The notes: generated from the letters alone by a model not told the origin. A stretch of 64,000 nucleotides of DNA from Tubulanus polymorphus (GCF_964204645.1 NC_134029.1:10778850-10842849), one strand, 5' to 3'; positions 1 to 10,009 are shown, numbered from the stretch's first letter. Numbers and translations: made by a program.

Positions 1-221
1 TGATCAATATATGAAACCATAACTTTTCTTGTCAAATAATTTTTATTCATTTTCTTATGGATTTGATATGTTGGTTGATTTTGTAACCATAATCTTAGTT
101 CACTATATTTTATATTTTCTTTATCAGATTTAATTTTATCCCATAATTCTGTAACACTAGAATATGATACTTCACTCTCTGGGTTATAATATAACTCTCT
201 TAAATATTGTTCTTTTTTCAT
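1..221 (-). CDS. INT: Polinton integrase, N-terminal 73 residues (copy A, truncated by window edge)
   Basis: The gene starts with MKKEQYLRELYYNPESEVSY at 221 and stays open to the window edge. It matches the first ~75 residues of the intact integrase at 11246 with only scattered substitutions. This part precedes the catalytic core, so none of the three acidic catalytic residues is visible here. The family inserts the linear element into the host chromosome. The start lies a few bases past the stop codon of the upstream small membrane-protein gene, as in the complete copy. Whether the remainder is intact cannot be seen. Confidence 0.85.
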   Translation of the reverse strand, partial: MKKEQYLRELYYNPESEVSYSSVTELWDKIKSDKENIKYSELRLWLQNQPTYQIHKKMNKNYLTRKVMVSYID

Positions 222-245
222 CTTATTTTAATCCATCAATAATAA

Positions 246-590
246 TTAAGATTTAGTTTCAGTGATTTTTTCATTTGACTTATTTTCTGGTATAACAGGT
301 TTATCATCAGAATCATTATTATTAGATTTGAATTTAGATTTATATATTACACCGGAGAATATAATAATTGTGATTAACCCAACTGTAATATATAAGTAAT
401 TATTTCTTCCACTATAAGAAGAATCAGATGGATTATCATTCGAATCAATATCAGATAATTTCTGTGATTCATTTATATCAGTTAATTTCTTTTTCTTAGC
501 TTTTTTTAATTCTGCAGATCTTTTACCTAATTCGCTTGCCCATTTAATTTGTTTCTCGGATCTAGTATTTTTCTTAACATCATCACTCAT
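246..590 (-). CDS. Small basic single-pass membrane protein (copy A)
   Basis: 114 residues. The N-terminus (about 1-36) is strongly basic, with a lysine/arginine-rich segment around RSEKQIKWASELGKRSAELK. An acidic and serine/asparagine-rich linker follows, then one hydrophobic span at about 65-84, then a charged tail. It is about 75-80% identical by eye to the 122-aa protein at 10871-11239. It sits between the 195-aa protein and integrase in both copies, so it belongs to the conserved integrase-side gene set. The basic region could bind DNA or acidic lipid, but that is inference; I recognise no named family. Confidence 0.8.
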   Translation of the reverse strand: MSDDVKKNTRSEKQIKWASELGKRSAELKKAKKKKLTDINESQKLSDIDSNDNPSDSSYSGRNNYLYITVGLITIIIFSGVIYKSKFKSNNNDSDDKPVIPENKSNEKITETKS

Positions 591-594
591 TTAT

Positions 595-1182
595 TTAAGT
601 TAATTTTTGTTCTGATTCAATATCACAGTGTGGGTGCCGCAAGGCACCATCTTCTGAATTACTTTTATCTTTACATACTATAGGTTTAATGTTAGAAAAT
701 GTTATAACTCCAGTAGAAATTAATGTCATTATTCCACCTAATTGAAATGAAGCGTATACAACCCATTTCTGTAATTCTGTCATAACTAAGTAGTGATTTT
801 TTAAATCACTATATAATTTATTTTCATCATCAATTGGTATTATCCGGTTACATAATTTAGAGTAACATTTTATAATACCATCACCAATAGAGTCATTTAT
901 TCTAGCTAATCTAGCTTCTTCATATATTTTGAAATGTTTTATTACTTTATCTGGTTTCATGGCATCTAGTTCTTGAAAAGTTAAAATTCTATTTAAAAAC
1001 TCTTTAGATTTGCCGCCGGCAATTATTAATTCTAGATGGTGCTTAAATGTTAAATAGTATTCATAATCAATATTATCATTTTGAATACAATTAGAAACAA
1101 CTGTATCATTATTGCCAGTAATACCTAAATCCTCAATTGTCTTTTCAATATCGGCATTATTCTTATTAGATTTCTTTGACAT
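595..1182 (-). CDS. Conserved Polinton protein of unknown function (copy A, intact)
   Basis: 195 residues, uninterrupted. It has a variable acidic N-terminus, a conserved middle (FQELDAMKPDKVIKHFKIYE at about 69-88, then a helical stretch) and a hydrophobic segment at about 141-163 that may be a membrane anchor. The counterpart in the complete element (10270-10878) has a nonsense codon at codon 36, so this copy shows the intended length. The start is supported because the upstream T-rich segment and the ATATAAATG start context are also conserved in the other copy. No named function recognised. It lies 4 bases from the next gene, suggesting co-expression. Confidence 0.82.
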   Translation of the reverse strand: MSKKSNKNNADIEKTIEDLGITGNNDTVVSNCIQNDNIDYEYYLTFKHHLELIIAGGKSKEFLNRILTFQELDAMKPDKVIKHFKIYEEARLARINDSIGDGIIKCYSKLCNRIIPIDDENKLYSDLKNHYLVMTELQKWVVYASFQLGGIMTLISTGVITFSNIKPIVCKDKSNSEDGALRHPHCDIESEQKLT

Positions 1183-1215
1183 TTATATTAGAGAAAAAAG
1201 CGAAAAAAAATATTA
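1183..1215 (-). promoter_or_regulatory. Putative late-type promoter of the 195-aa gene (copy A)
   Basis: On the minus strand two T-runs (8 and 6) precede CTCTAATATAAATG, with the start codon at the end of the motif. The same arrangement is conserved at 10238-10269, although coding sequences around it have diverged, which supports a regulatory role. Confidence 0.45.
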
Positions 1216-1559
1216 TAAGTATTATAAGATGATACTAGTATCTCTTTGGGTTAATACTAAATTGACTAGGTTAGTTAAAGTTAAAGAAGTCTAGTATTAG
1301 TTATTGTTTTTTTAGTATTTTTTATTTCTGATATAAAGTATTCTCCTTTTGAAAAGAAATAATAGATTTTTGAAAAAATATAATAGAAATAATGGCTAGT
1401 TGAAGGTATGTAATTTTTAATATATTTTATTTGAATTCTATTTGATATCTCACTACTTTTGTTTATCTATTAGGAGCAGTAATTATAACTGTCCAGATAA
1501 GTCATTTCGGATCCTTGATATCAAATTCCTGTAAACTATTCTTTAATCACTTATTATGG

Positions 1560-1780
1560 TGTTTGGGTCCGCTGGACCGTTAGAGGCTGGGCAACACAGC
1601 CAGTTCCACGAGGGTGTAGCAATATGTACACATTAGTATGTAGTTTAAATATCCACAGTAGAAATAAAACTGAATGAGTTGTATTTAGGTCCGTAAGACC
1701 GTTAGAGGCTGGGTGACGCAGCCAGTTCACGAGGGTGTAGCAATGTGACAATTATATCATTCACAGTAGAAATAAAAACG
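1560..1780. repeat. Two imperfect direct repeats, ~122 bp period
   Basis: Copies begin near 1562 and 1684. Each contains GACCGTTAGAGGCTGGG, then CAGCCAGTTC and CACGAGGGTGTAGCAAT, and ends with CAGTAGAAATAAAA. They occupy the subterminal position that holds 145-bp repeats in the complete element (8740-9245). Both families carry a TTTCTA(C/T)T...GAATGA..ATATAATT-like segment on one strand. Confidence 0.8.
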
Positions 1781-1830
1781 AGTAATTCATATTGAGAATG
1801 TGAGGTACACATTGTGTTGTTTCTTTTATA

Positions 1831-2654
1831 TATAGTAAACAGGCGTCGGTGTATGACTGTATTATATTGCAAGTCATTGCAAATAGTACTGATAGTCTAA
1901 TCAGATAGATGGCGTGTGTATCAGCAACACATTCGAGGCCTTACGGTGGCGGGTAGTAGTGAGAACCGATATGGATGTTAGATTTGTGCAAAGGTGGGAC
2001 GGGCTTTCCTCGTCTCGTGTGGAGAGTACTTTCCGTCCTGTCAAAACAGGGTCCGTTGGTGTTGCGAGGGTAATCGCACCGATCATCTGTCGGCGTATGT
2101 ATCAACTACGTCTATATTTCAATCTGTTTGGATTGAGGAGGTTCTTAAAATCATCGATCTGATGTGATCTGAAGCGATTTTGTGTGTGACCGCCGGGCGG
2201 TATCGATTCGACCAGGTATTCCTTGGTTGTCGAATATTGATATAGCGTTACGTTGATAAAACGACACGTCGGGAGTAAATTGACTGCCCTTAGCATCAGT
2301 CCGAGCGGCTGTATATCGAGTCCTGAGAGTGTCTATACATGAGCGGAACGGAAACTGATTTAAACGGTTTTCACCTTATTTTGAATAAATCGTGATTGAA
2401 GGATTCGTATGAAGCACATAAAACCGACTATTATTACGGTATTGAGGTTGAGATGGTGGTGTGCCTTACACACATCTCGCGCGGACTAGAATGTCTCTAA
2501 GATTTTTGCCGCGTGTAAATAGTATTCTGGGAGGTTCCTTGAATATTATTCTCAGAGTCGCGTTCGATTGGATTATCTTCCAGTGTTTTGTAAGCGACTG
2601 ACGGATATTATCCGTGTTCGGATGGTATTTGGTGATCAGTGAGATTGAATCAAA
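1831..2654. other. Intervening non-Polinton DNA, no gene recognised
   Basis: Less AT-rich than the elements on both sides, with no long open frame showing recognisable motifs. It separates the inverted copy A from the truncated polymerase of copy B. It ends in a short inverted repeat (GGTGATCA at 2631, TGATCACC at 2655) at the junction. It could be host DNA or the end of another repeat. Confidence 0.4.
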
Positions 2655-5600
2655 TGATCACCTAATTCATCTATGAATTTACCAGGCACCTTTTTATTAT
2701 CATTGTTAAACAATTCAAGATCTTTAGGATAATTACTAAAATCGAAATGATGTTTTAATGTTTTTAAATCATCAGTTATGATATTAGTTTTTATCTTTAA
2801 TATGTAACTGTCAGTATCAAAATATAAGATTTCTATATGCTTTTCTCCAAAATGAGGTTTTAATACGTTATAATAGAATTCATACATTAATAACTTTGAT
2901 ATTTCTAAAACTGTAGCTCCAACATAAATTGGTTTATTAAATTTCATAGATGTTCTCCTCATTTTAACTGCAGCTAAATTTTCATCAAATATTCTGTTAC
3001 CTATGAACTTAGGATATGTTTGTATATGTCAAATTCTTTTACCATTACTAACTTACTCAATATCATTTATATTTCTTATATTTTCACAAGTCTTACCATA
3101 GATTGCATTATTCATTAGTTTGAAAAAATCTTTCTCAAAATCAGTTATAGCTTTAGTTCTCTGTTTGGTATTAAAATCTATATATTTTTCTAACCATTTA
3201 GACTCAATTAAATATATCTAAGTACTTTTTTTAGAATTATTCCTTGATTCAAATAAAACTTCAACATTCTATAATGTACTACATAATTATATTTATCTTC
3301 TTGAGTTACCATTAACTTTTCTGTATGAATATGATTTTCGGGTTTAATTCTTTTTTGATAATTTGATAATTCTTCATGCGTAACAGTTTTGTTCTGGACA
3401 GTATGCTAGATTTCTAGATTTAAATTTAATATTTTCAGGATATTCCAAGTCTACAACAAAAAAGTAACCAGTAACTGAATCATCTGCAATATCTAGAATT
3501 CTTTTCTTCCAATCAAATTTATCATTATTTTCATGTTGTAAAACCTCACTTATTTCGAATACTCCATAAGGTTGTGGTCCCATCATTGCCTATCCATAAA
3601 GATTATTTGCATCTATATATAATAACTTATATCCAGGATTATCATTTACATTGAAATATCTATCACCTAATACACCTGAAACTCCTCCTCTTATAGATTT
3701 TTCAAATATTAATAATTGATCTATATTTGTTAACAAATCCATTTTTATATCTGTAAATTTTAAACCACAATCCCAAGTTAATCCTGGTGATGAATAACAT
3801 TGGCAAGGATCAATATTAAAATATTTTTGGTTTACATCTCTTTCAAAACCTTTCAAATATATCAGTTAATCATAAAACATCAGATTTTAGATATAAATCT
3901 ACTAATTGTCCATGATTTGTTATTTTAAAATGATTTCAAATATTCAATGTTCTATTATATACTTCATCTTTAACATATTCATTTTTTAATTCATCATAGA
4001 ATTGTTCTTTTAATAATTCAGTTATATTGAAATCATTATGTGATTTATAAAATTAATATGGAATTGTGCCTTTATATCTCATTAATTGAAAATCATCATT
4101 TTTTGGGTAGTGTTCTTTTAATATCTTTAATTCATCATCAACTAATGATTTTGATAAATTATCTAATGAACTACTTAAAAATCTATATGAATCTATAAAT
4201 CTTAGACATCCAAATTGGAATGATATATAATTCTCAGATGTTTAAGCTAACATTTTAAATTTATAAGTTGGTATTTTATCTTTTGATCTATTTGAATTTA
4301 CTCTTTTTATTTCATTATTGATTTCTTCTATTTCATGACATAGCTGTTTGATGAATAAATGAGCATCATATCCTGATAAATTATGAAATATTACTGGAAC
4401 AAAATTGATTTTCTTAGCTTGTAAGTTACAAATCTCATGCGCCGCACCTCTAAACTTTCCATTCAAATGATCATGGTCTCCTACTTTTTTATCTTTATAA
4501 TATATCTTTATAAATATCTTTTCACAATAATAACATTTATCTGCAAACTCAAATCCTTCTTTATCTTCTTCTGTCATAATTATTTCTATATTTGTATCTA
4601 ATAGTTTACTAAATTTGATTTCATACTCAATTAATAGGTCACAAAAATGATTGATAACATTTTCATTTCTATAATTATAATATTCACTTTCAATTAGTTC
4701 TGGATAATCAGATTTTATATATAATCCAAAAGCTGCAGCTGATTGATGAATCTTTATAATAGTATTTGTTATTAGAGGTTCTGAATAATCAATTACATCA
4801 TTTTCATTAGAATTTAATATCTTTGTTTTATGATATATTTCTTTTCTATCTTGATCAGTTAATTCTTTATTTAATGATTCAAAATCTCCATATATAACAA
4901 ATGGTACTTTATTCTTGTAATTATATTTTTTGAATTCTAATACTTTATCCTTTTCATTTGGTAAAACTATGTTACAATAATCATGATTTCACATAATTGT
5001 TTATGATTTAATAATGCACTTTCAGTTCTGAATTCAGTTATAGATTTTCTACATAGATATATCTTATTATCAAAATCATTTTCTGATTTGAAAAATAAAT
5101 CAATTCTTTTAATCCACATATAATGATTCTCATAATATAATATATCTATTACATCATTTGAATCATAATCTTTTGCTAATTATAGAGGTTCTAATGTATA
5201 ATGTTTAATATTATTACCTTTTGTTTTTGGCAATTTGACTAAATCAAACACATTTATCTTTATAATATTATCTCTTTCTATTTTTGGGATATTTTTAATT
5301 CTAACAGGATAATTGTCTATCTTATAATTATTTTCAAATGGTTTATAATTTGATACTCTACAAATATTATCAGTTGCAGGATGTAAGCAACTAATTATTG
5401 GCCATAGAAAGCATTAACCATCAGAATTTTGTACATTTATAACAGCATTAGTTTTAAATGGTAATTTGATATAACTTGATCCATTAATATTATCATCTTT
5501 ATATGATAAATTATTTTCATCAATTGGTTTTGATTTAGTTAACTTATTATATTTTTTTGTCATAAACATGTAAAGTCATAAATATTATTTCATCAAATTT

Positions 5601-6356
5601 AAACCTGATCCTCCAAAATATTTCTCTTCTATTTTAGTTTTTACTTCATTATAACATTTATCTAATTTATCATCTATATGTTGTTTTGAAATAATATGTT
5701 GTGGATGAGAATTTATGTTATATATTGGTTTATCTTCCGATTTAATGAATTTAACTTTAGAAGATATACTAATTTTAGTGGATTCAACATCTGTAATTAT
5801 CTTTATAATATTTTTCATTCTTTAATTCATCATATTTTCTAAATGGTTTTTATTTTCTTCTAATGTTTTACCTTTATGAAATTTAAACTCGATAGCTGCT
5901 GGACCAATATCACTTTTAAATGCTTCAGTTATCTCTATTTCTTTTTTATTATCTAATGAATTAATATAATTTCTAACATCTTCCATGTATTGCCTTTTAT
6001 TGTTTTTTTTTATTTTTTATTCTTTTAATTGTCTTCTGTTTCTTATCATTATCATTATCAAAATAATCTTCACCTAAAATATCATTATTCTTATTTCTAA
6101 TATGACTTTTAGATTTTAAATGTTCTTTATGATATCTTTTATCACTGAATGATTGATTACATATATCACATTTGTATGTTTCTTTTTCATTCTTTAATTC
6201 ATCTAATTTAGTTTCTAATATATCATCTTTATATTCTAATTTCAATTTATTTTCTAAATGTGTTCTAGTTTTATTGTGTCTTGCTTTTTGAGATTTATCT
6301 ATATCAATTTTACATGTTGAACAGTAGTACTTATTTGCTTCCATTTTATTATCCAA
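2655..6356 (-). pseudogene. POLB: Protein-primed family B DNA polymerase, decayed and 3'-truncated (copy B)
   Basis: Reading right to left: an N-terminal segment with two C2H2-type zinc fingers (CSTC..H and CDIC..H, 5997-6356), a linker region (5585-5818), the exonuclease region with NLSGYDAH near 4380, the NLYG motif A near 3600, NNAIYGKTC motif B near 3090, and motif C YFDTDSY near 2815. The frame is interrupted many times by stops and small indels, including a one-base loss in a run of nine A near 6005. The thumb and C-terminus are absent past 2655. The enzyme family copies the linear element from its ends. This copy cannot encode a working enzyme. Confidence 0.85.
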
Positions 6357-6388
6357 TTTTTTATTAAAAATTTATTTTACATATTTTC

Positions 6389-6746
6389 TTATTTGAAATC
6401 TATTTCATGGTGCCCTTTTTCATTATTACCTTTGTATATGAAATAGAAATCTCCAGAACATAATTCTTCTAAATCTTCACTTGATAATCTATGAAATCTA
6501 TCTGGTAAATATGTTCTGAATTTATATGTATTTCCTTTTAATCCTTCATATTCTAAGTGGATAACTAATTTATCTCCATACTTGTTAGAAACTGTATCAA
6601 TATTTGTAATTAAATATTTCTTATGAATTGTTAATTCTGTTAACTTCTTAAATTTATAATCTACAGATTTTTTTATCATTTGTGATATATTTAATTCTAT
6701 CTAGAAATGATTTGTTGTTCTCACTGTGTACTTGTTTACTCTCCAT
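6389..6746 (-). pseudogene. Small conserved Polinton protein, possible nucleic-acid binder (copy B)
   Basis: The open part (6389-6679, 96 residues) contains KKLTELTIHKKYLITNI, a beta-rich segment with YGDKLVIHLEYEG, then YLPDRFHRLSSEDLEELCSG and FYFIYKG. The pattern resembles short, probably OB-fold-like proteins seen in other animal Polintons; the fold is inference. The real start is probably the ATG at 6746, but a small indel near 6660-6690 separates that 5' part from the rest. In this copy the gene lies between polymerase and TIR, whereas in the complete element its homologue is downstream of the polymerase (20824). Confidence 0.65.
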
Positions 6747-6778
6747 TTTAATAACATATTTTTTATTAAAATTGATTT
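6747..6778 (-). promoter_or_regulatory. Putative early-type promoter of the small gene (copy B)
   Basis: On the minus strand AATTTTAATAAAAAAT is followed, about 10 bases on, by ATTAAAATGG at the start codon. The polymerase start of the complete element (25213-25244) has nearly the same arrangement. Confidence 0.35.
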
Positions 6779-6794
6779 TAGAAGTTATTAGATT

Positions 6795-6918
6795 AATATT
6801 TTAAGAGTAATAGGGAATATGTTGTTCTAGATTAAAGGTTGAGAGGTTGAGTGAGTAGAAAATGAAAAATAAATTTGAGCGTGCGAGAATTTATTTTTCA
6901 TTTTTTACTCACTCGACC
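6795..6918. repeat. Remnant of copy B terminal inverted repeat, foldback
   Basis: Begins TTTTAAGAGTAATAGGG and contains TTAAAGGTTGA, like the inner part of the complete right TIR (25405-25460). It folds back on itself: GAGTGAGTAG..AAATGAAAAATAAATT near 6850-6877 pairs with AATTTATTTTTCATTTTTTA CTCACTC near 6888-6914. The outermost ~40 bp of the complete element's terminus are missing. Confidence 0.7.
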
Positions 6919-7486
6919 TTTATATACGCAAAAACGAACTTTTAGAGAAAATTGGACGTTTTTCGTTGTTTTGACGGGGGCACCAAAACGAAAGTTCGTT
7001 TTGGTGGGGGCGCCAAAAGGAAAGTTCGTTTTGGCGGGGCGCCAAAACGGAATGTTCTTTGTTTTGGCGCGCCAAAACGAACTTTCAGAGAAAATTTGAC
7101 GTTTTTTTTTTTTCGTTTTGGCGGTCTGGCGTTCTGGCGCCCTTATACCAGGAATACCTTACATACCAGGAATTTTACGCTATGGCCCTTATCAGCCACC
7201 ATATGCAACACATCGGAGTCGGCAATACGAGAATATAAGACGCGCGGAGGCTGTTACTCGGAGATGTAAGTCGGTCTGGCGGCGTTTCGGGTCTTGTTTC
7301 AGTTCGTCTCTGTTCCTTCCTTCCGAGTTAAAGATCAAGGGCCTTTAGCCCACAGAATCCCTCCTATTGTAAATACGTTATTAGCCTACACGTTATTATT
7401 CGCTAATACTTATGTATTACGGCGAATTCAGTTACTGTTTATTGTGTATATATATGACCGTAAGCCTACGCTTGAAGCATTATAAC
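6919..7486. other. Host flank between copy B and the complete Polinton
   Basis: Higher GC than the elements. It starts with clustered palindromes (listed separately) and continues with ordinary sequence ending at the target site. Overlapping short open frames here show no recognisable protein, so I call no gene. A TAATACTTATGTATTACGG motif near 7407 recurs in variant form on the far side of the Polinton. Confidence 0.5.
6930..7115. repeat. Clustered palindromes built on CGTTTTGGCG/CGCCAAAACG
   Basis: At least four near-palindromic units occur within about 150 bp, e.g. CGTTTTGGCGGGGCGCCAAAA and GTTTTGGCGCGCCAAAACG. They are bounded by a direct repeat of CGAACTTT(T/C)AGAGAAAATT, near 6932 and 7077. 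Confidence 0.75.
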
Positions 7487-7492
7487 CCCCGT
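7487..7492. repeat. Target-site duplication, left copy (CCCCGT)
   Basis: CCCCGT immediately precedes the element's first base and is repeated exactly at 25829-25834. Six base pairs is the standard Polinton duplication length. Confidence 0.93.
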
Positions 7493-8037
7493 AGTAATAG
7501 GGGTAATGGGCTTTCATACCAAAGGTCGAAAGGTCGAGTTCATTAAAAACAAAACATTAAAAGTAATTTAAAACTATAATATATTTTCATAACCGTGTGT
7601 ATTTTATATTATAACTAAATATTTATTCTAAGATATTAATAATTTAAATTTTAAAAGCATATTGTAACTCACTTCGCTACCGCTCCGCTCCGCGACCAAT
7701 TGATTTATTTACAATACACAAATTCATATAATCAAATATATTTTAATAATAATAATTATTCTATTATTCAACTGAAATACACACGGTTATGAAAATATAT
7801 TATAGTTTTAAATTACTTTTAATGTTTTGTTTTTTAATGAACTCGACCATTCAACCTTAGATATGAAAGCCCATTACCCCTATTACTCTTAAAATATTCA
7901 TATAAATGAATAACATTTAAATTGACAGATTATTCAATATAAAAGTATATATTTACAACATTATTTCAATATTCATATTTGTGTGAGTTAGATTTTAAAC
8001 ATTAAAAGTGTTAGTAAAGTGTGATTGAAATAATGCA
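7493..8037 (+). repeat. Left terminal inverted repeat, 545 bp, internally palindromic
   Basis: Reverse complement of 25267-25828 with few mismatches. It is itself a foldback: the outer 7493-7606 pairs with inner 7774-7893, so the AGTAATAGGGG terminus reappears inverted at its inner side (CCCCTATTACT at 7883-7893). The left copy lacks about 20 bp of one arm of the central hairpin that the right copy keeps. Confidence 0.93.
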
Positions 8038-8739
8038 TAGCTGTTTATACTAGAACATGATTCTATTTGAACCTATATACATTTCATGTAATGAACGATT
8101 GAATAAATCTATAAATTCACAGCTGTTACAGCTGTTACTATGACGCCGAGACATATGAATCATTATTGCAAACGTGTAGAGAACACTCTAGAACCGGAAC
8201 CAGATGACGTGGCAAGAAATGAACAGGCGCTGTAACATTATGCTCAGGATATTCTATCTCTCGAAACGAAATTTGGAGTTTATAGTTTACAATTCTAAAT
8301 CTAAATGTAAGTACTGTTTGTTGTAGTTATTAGGGCTATTAAATATGAAACCTTTAGATATATTTAAGTGTATTTAGTATATCTTTTAGATGGCTATAGT
8401 TGCCGCTAATATCTTTTAGATTAATAAAACGCCATACGCATCAAGAAGTGATAGAGAAACTCAAGATACTCTTTCTGACTGAGGAATCAACAGCAATGGG
8501 GATATCGAACCAATAGAAATTAGCACAAGAAACACAAGAATCGCCAAAAGATCGACGAAGAAACTATATAAGAGTTTCAAAAACATAAAGACTCCAATGA
8601 TTAAGTTTGTTGTTGTTGTTAAATATTTACCAGCAATTGAAAAAATGTTTGTAATTATAGATTTTATATATAGAAATCAAATGATGTATTGGAAGAAACG
8701 GCCGAACAACTTGTATAATGTATTGTGTAAATCTACTTG
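8038..8739. other. Left subterminal non-coding region
   Basis: AT-rich, no supported gene. ATCTTTTAGAT recurs near 8382 and 8410. Beyond that I see nothing in it. Confidence 0.5.
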
Positions 8740-9245
8740 GTGAATGTTCTATGTTCGGTCGTTTCTATTTGCATAATTAATATATAATTATGATTAGCGC
8801 ATGCGCATTAAGCAAAACCGGCCATAAATGGCCGCATGTGACTGACACATGTAACGCATGTGACGCAGACATGAACGCGTTTGAATTTTCTATGTTCAGT
8901 TGTTTCTATTTTACAGAATGAATATATAATTATGATTAGCGCATGCGTATTAAGCAAAAGCGGACATCAATGGCCGCATGTGGCGCATGTAACGCATGTG
9001 ACGAGGACATGAATGCGTTTGAATTTTCTATGTTCAGTTGTTTCTATTTTACTGAATTTATAGAATGAATATATAATTATGATTAACACATGTGCATTAA
9101 GCAAAACCGGCCATAAATGGCCGCATGTGACGCATGTAACGCATGTGTTGTTTCTATTTTACAGAATTTATAGAATGAATATATAATTATGATTAGCGCA
9201 TGCGTATTAAGCAAAAGCGCGCCTGTATGTCCGCATGTGACGCGG
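8740..9245. repeat. Four subterminal direct repeats (~145 bp) with CGCATGT iterons
   Basis: Copies are anchored by TATAATTATGATTA at about 8784, 8926, 9073 and 9183. Spacings are about 142, 147 and 110 bp. Each has TTCTATGTTC-like and TTTCTATTTT segments, the palindrome GCGCATGCG(C/T), and GCATGTGACGCATGTAAC in 9-bp steps. Position, palindromes and iterons suggest a cis-acting replication, packaging or promoter region; that is inference. Confidence 0.85.
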
Positions 9246-9352
9246 GTATTGTAACTGGTATGGTTTAGATATCAAGGAATCGAAACTGACTTATCAAAAG
9301 CAGCGAGGAATGAAAAAGGATTAACCAATTTAGTAAAGAATACATATAATAA

Positions 9353-10009
9353 ATGGAACCAGAACAACCACAAACTATCAATATTACAAATAACGCTGGT
9401 GTTATAAATATATATTACAAGAAGTGTTCTAAATGTGAATTAGATAAATTAGCTTTAAAAGAATTTAGTAAGCGTAAGATTAGCAAAGATGGTTTTCAAT
9501 ATTGTTGTAAAACTTGTTTTAAACTATATACCAAACAATACCGAGAAGATAATATAGAACATTATAATTATTATATGGCAGAATATATGAGAGAAAGATA
9601 TCAAACAGATCTTAATTTTAGATTAAAACAATGCTTAAGATCTAGATTAACACAATTATTCAACAAAGAAACACATTCAGAAACACTATCTAATCTATTG
9701 GGTTGTTCAGATGAATTTCTCAAATCATGGATTATATTTCAATTCGATGATAAAATGAATATAGATAATTATGGGGATTATTACCATATTGATCATACGT
9801 TACCGATTTCTAAATTTAACATGAATGATGAATACAATAAAAAACTTATTTGGAATTGGAAGAATTTAAGACCTTTAGAAAAGAAGGAAAACATAATTAA
9901 ATCTAATAAACTAGATTTACAGTTATATTTAGAACAGTTAACAAAGGCAAAGAAATTTATTGATCAATGGAACAATGATCCAAATAATGAACAATACGTT
10001 GAGTCTTGA
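9353..10009 (+). CDS. HNH endonuclease with N-terminal zinc ribbon
   Basis: 218 residues. C25/C28 and C52/C55 form a CxxC..CxxC zinc site. The C-terminal half holds the HNH signature: HIDH at 145-148 in YHIDHTLPISKF, then NWKNLRPL (N171) and KEN (N180), spaced as in HNH nucleases of phages and giant viruses. The family cuts DNA; some members are homing endonucleases. The gene has its own AATAAATGG start context. It is absent from the equivalent place in Polinton copy A, where the flanking non-coding sequence is otherwise conserved, so it looks like mobile cargo gained by this lineage (or lost by A). The reading frame is intact. Confidence 0.85.
   Translation: MEPEQPQTINITNNAGVINIYYKKCSKCELDKLALKEFSKRKISKDGFQYCCKTCFKLYTKQYREDNIEHYNYYMAEYMRERYQTDLNFRLKQCLRSRLTQLFNKETHSETLSNLLGCSDEFLKSWIIFQFDDKMNIDNYGDYYHIDHTLPISKFNMNDEYNKKLIWNWKNLRPLEKKENIIKSNKLDLQLYLEQLTKAKKFIDQWNNDPNNEQYVES

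Larger units (their letters stand above)
1..1830 (-). mobile_element. Partial Polinton A (inverted left end, cut by window start)
   Basis: Three minus-strand genes here match, in the same order, the integrase, basic membrane protein and 195-aa protein at 10270-11470 of the complete element, but inverted. Non-coding similarity continues to about 1540: the segment around 1515-1530 (GATATCAAGG on the minus strand) matches 9272-9290. A pair of ~122-bp repeats sits where the complete element has its subterminal repeats. The right limit near 1830 is an estimate; no clear terminal repeat is visible. The rest of the element would lie left of the window. The HNH gene of the complete copy is absent. 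Confidence 0.75.
2655..6918 (-). mobile_element. Partial Polinton B (right end with decayed polymerase)
   Basis: This segment matches the right part of the complete element in the same orientation: the DNA polymerase gene, a small conserved gene and a terminal-repeat remnant. Similarity to the complete copy's polymerase stops abruptly near 2655, inside the region just after motif C, so everything downstream (capsid genes and the rest) is missing. The distal TIR loses its last ~40 bp near 6918. Gene order differs from the complete copy because the small gene lies between polymerase and TIR. Coding is heavily damaged. Confidence 0.8.

Noticed and set aside
1112-2296. Short frames in both strands between copies A and B
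   Set aside because: No family motif, overlapping, and partly within the 122-bp direct repeats.
6875-7485. Several overlapping plus-strand frames of 60-105 codons
   Set aside because: They overlap each other in different frames, cross palindromic repeats and have low-complexity or arginine-rich translations; no recognisable domain.
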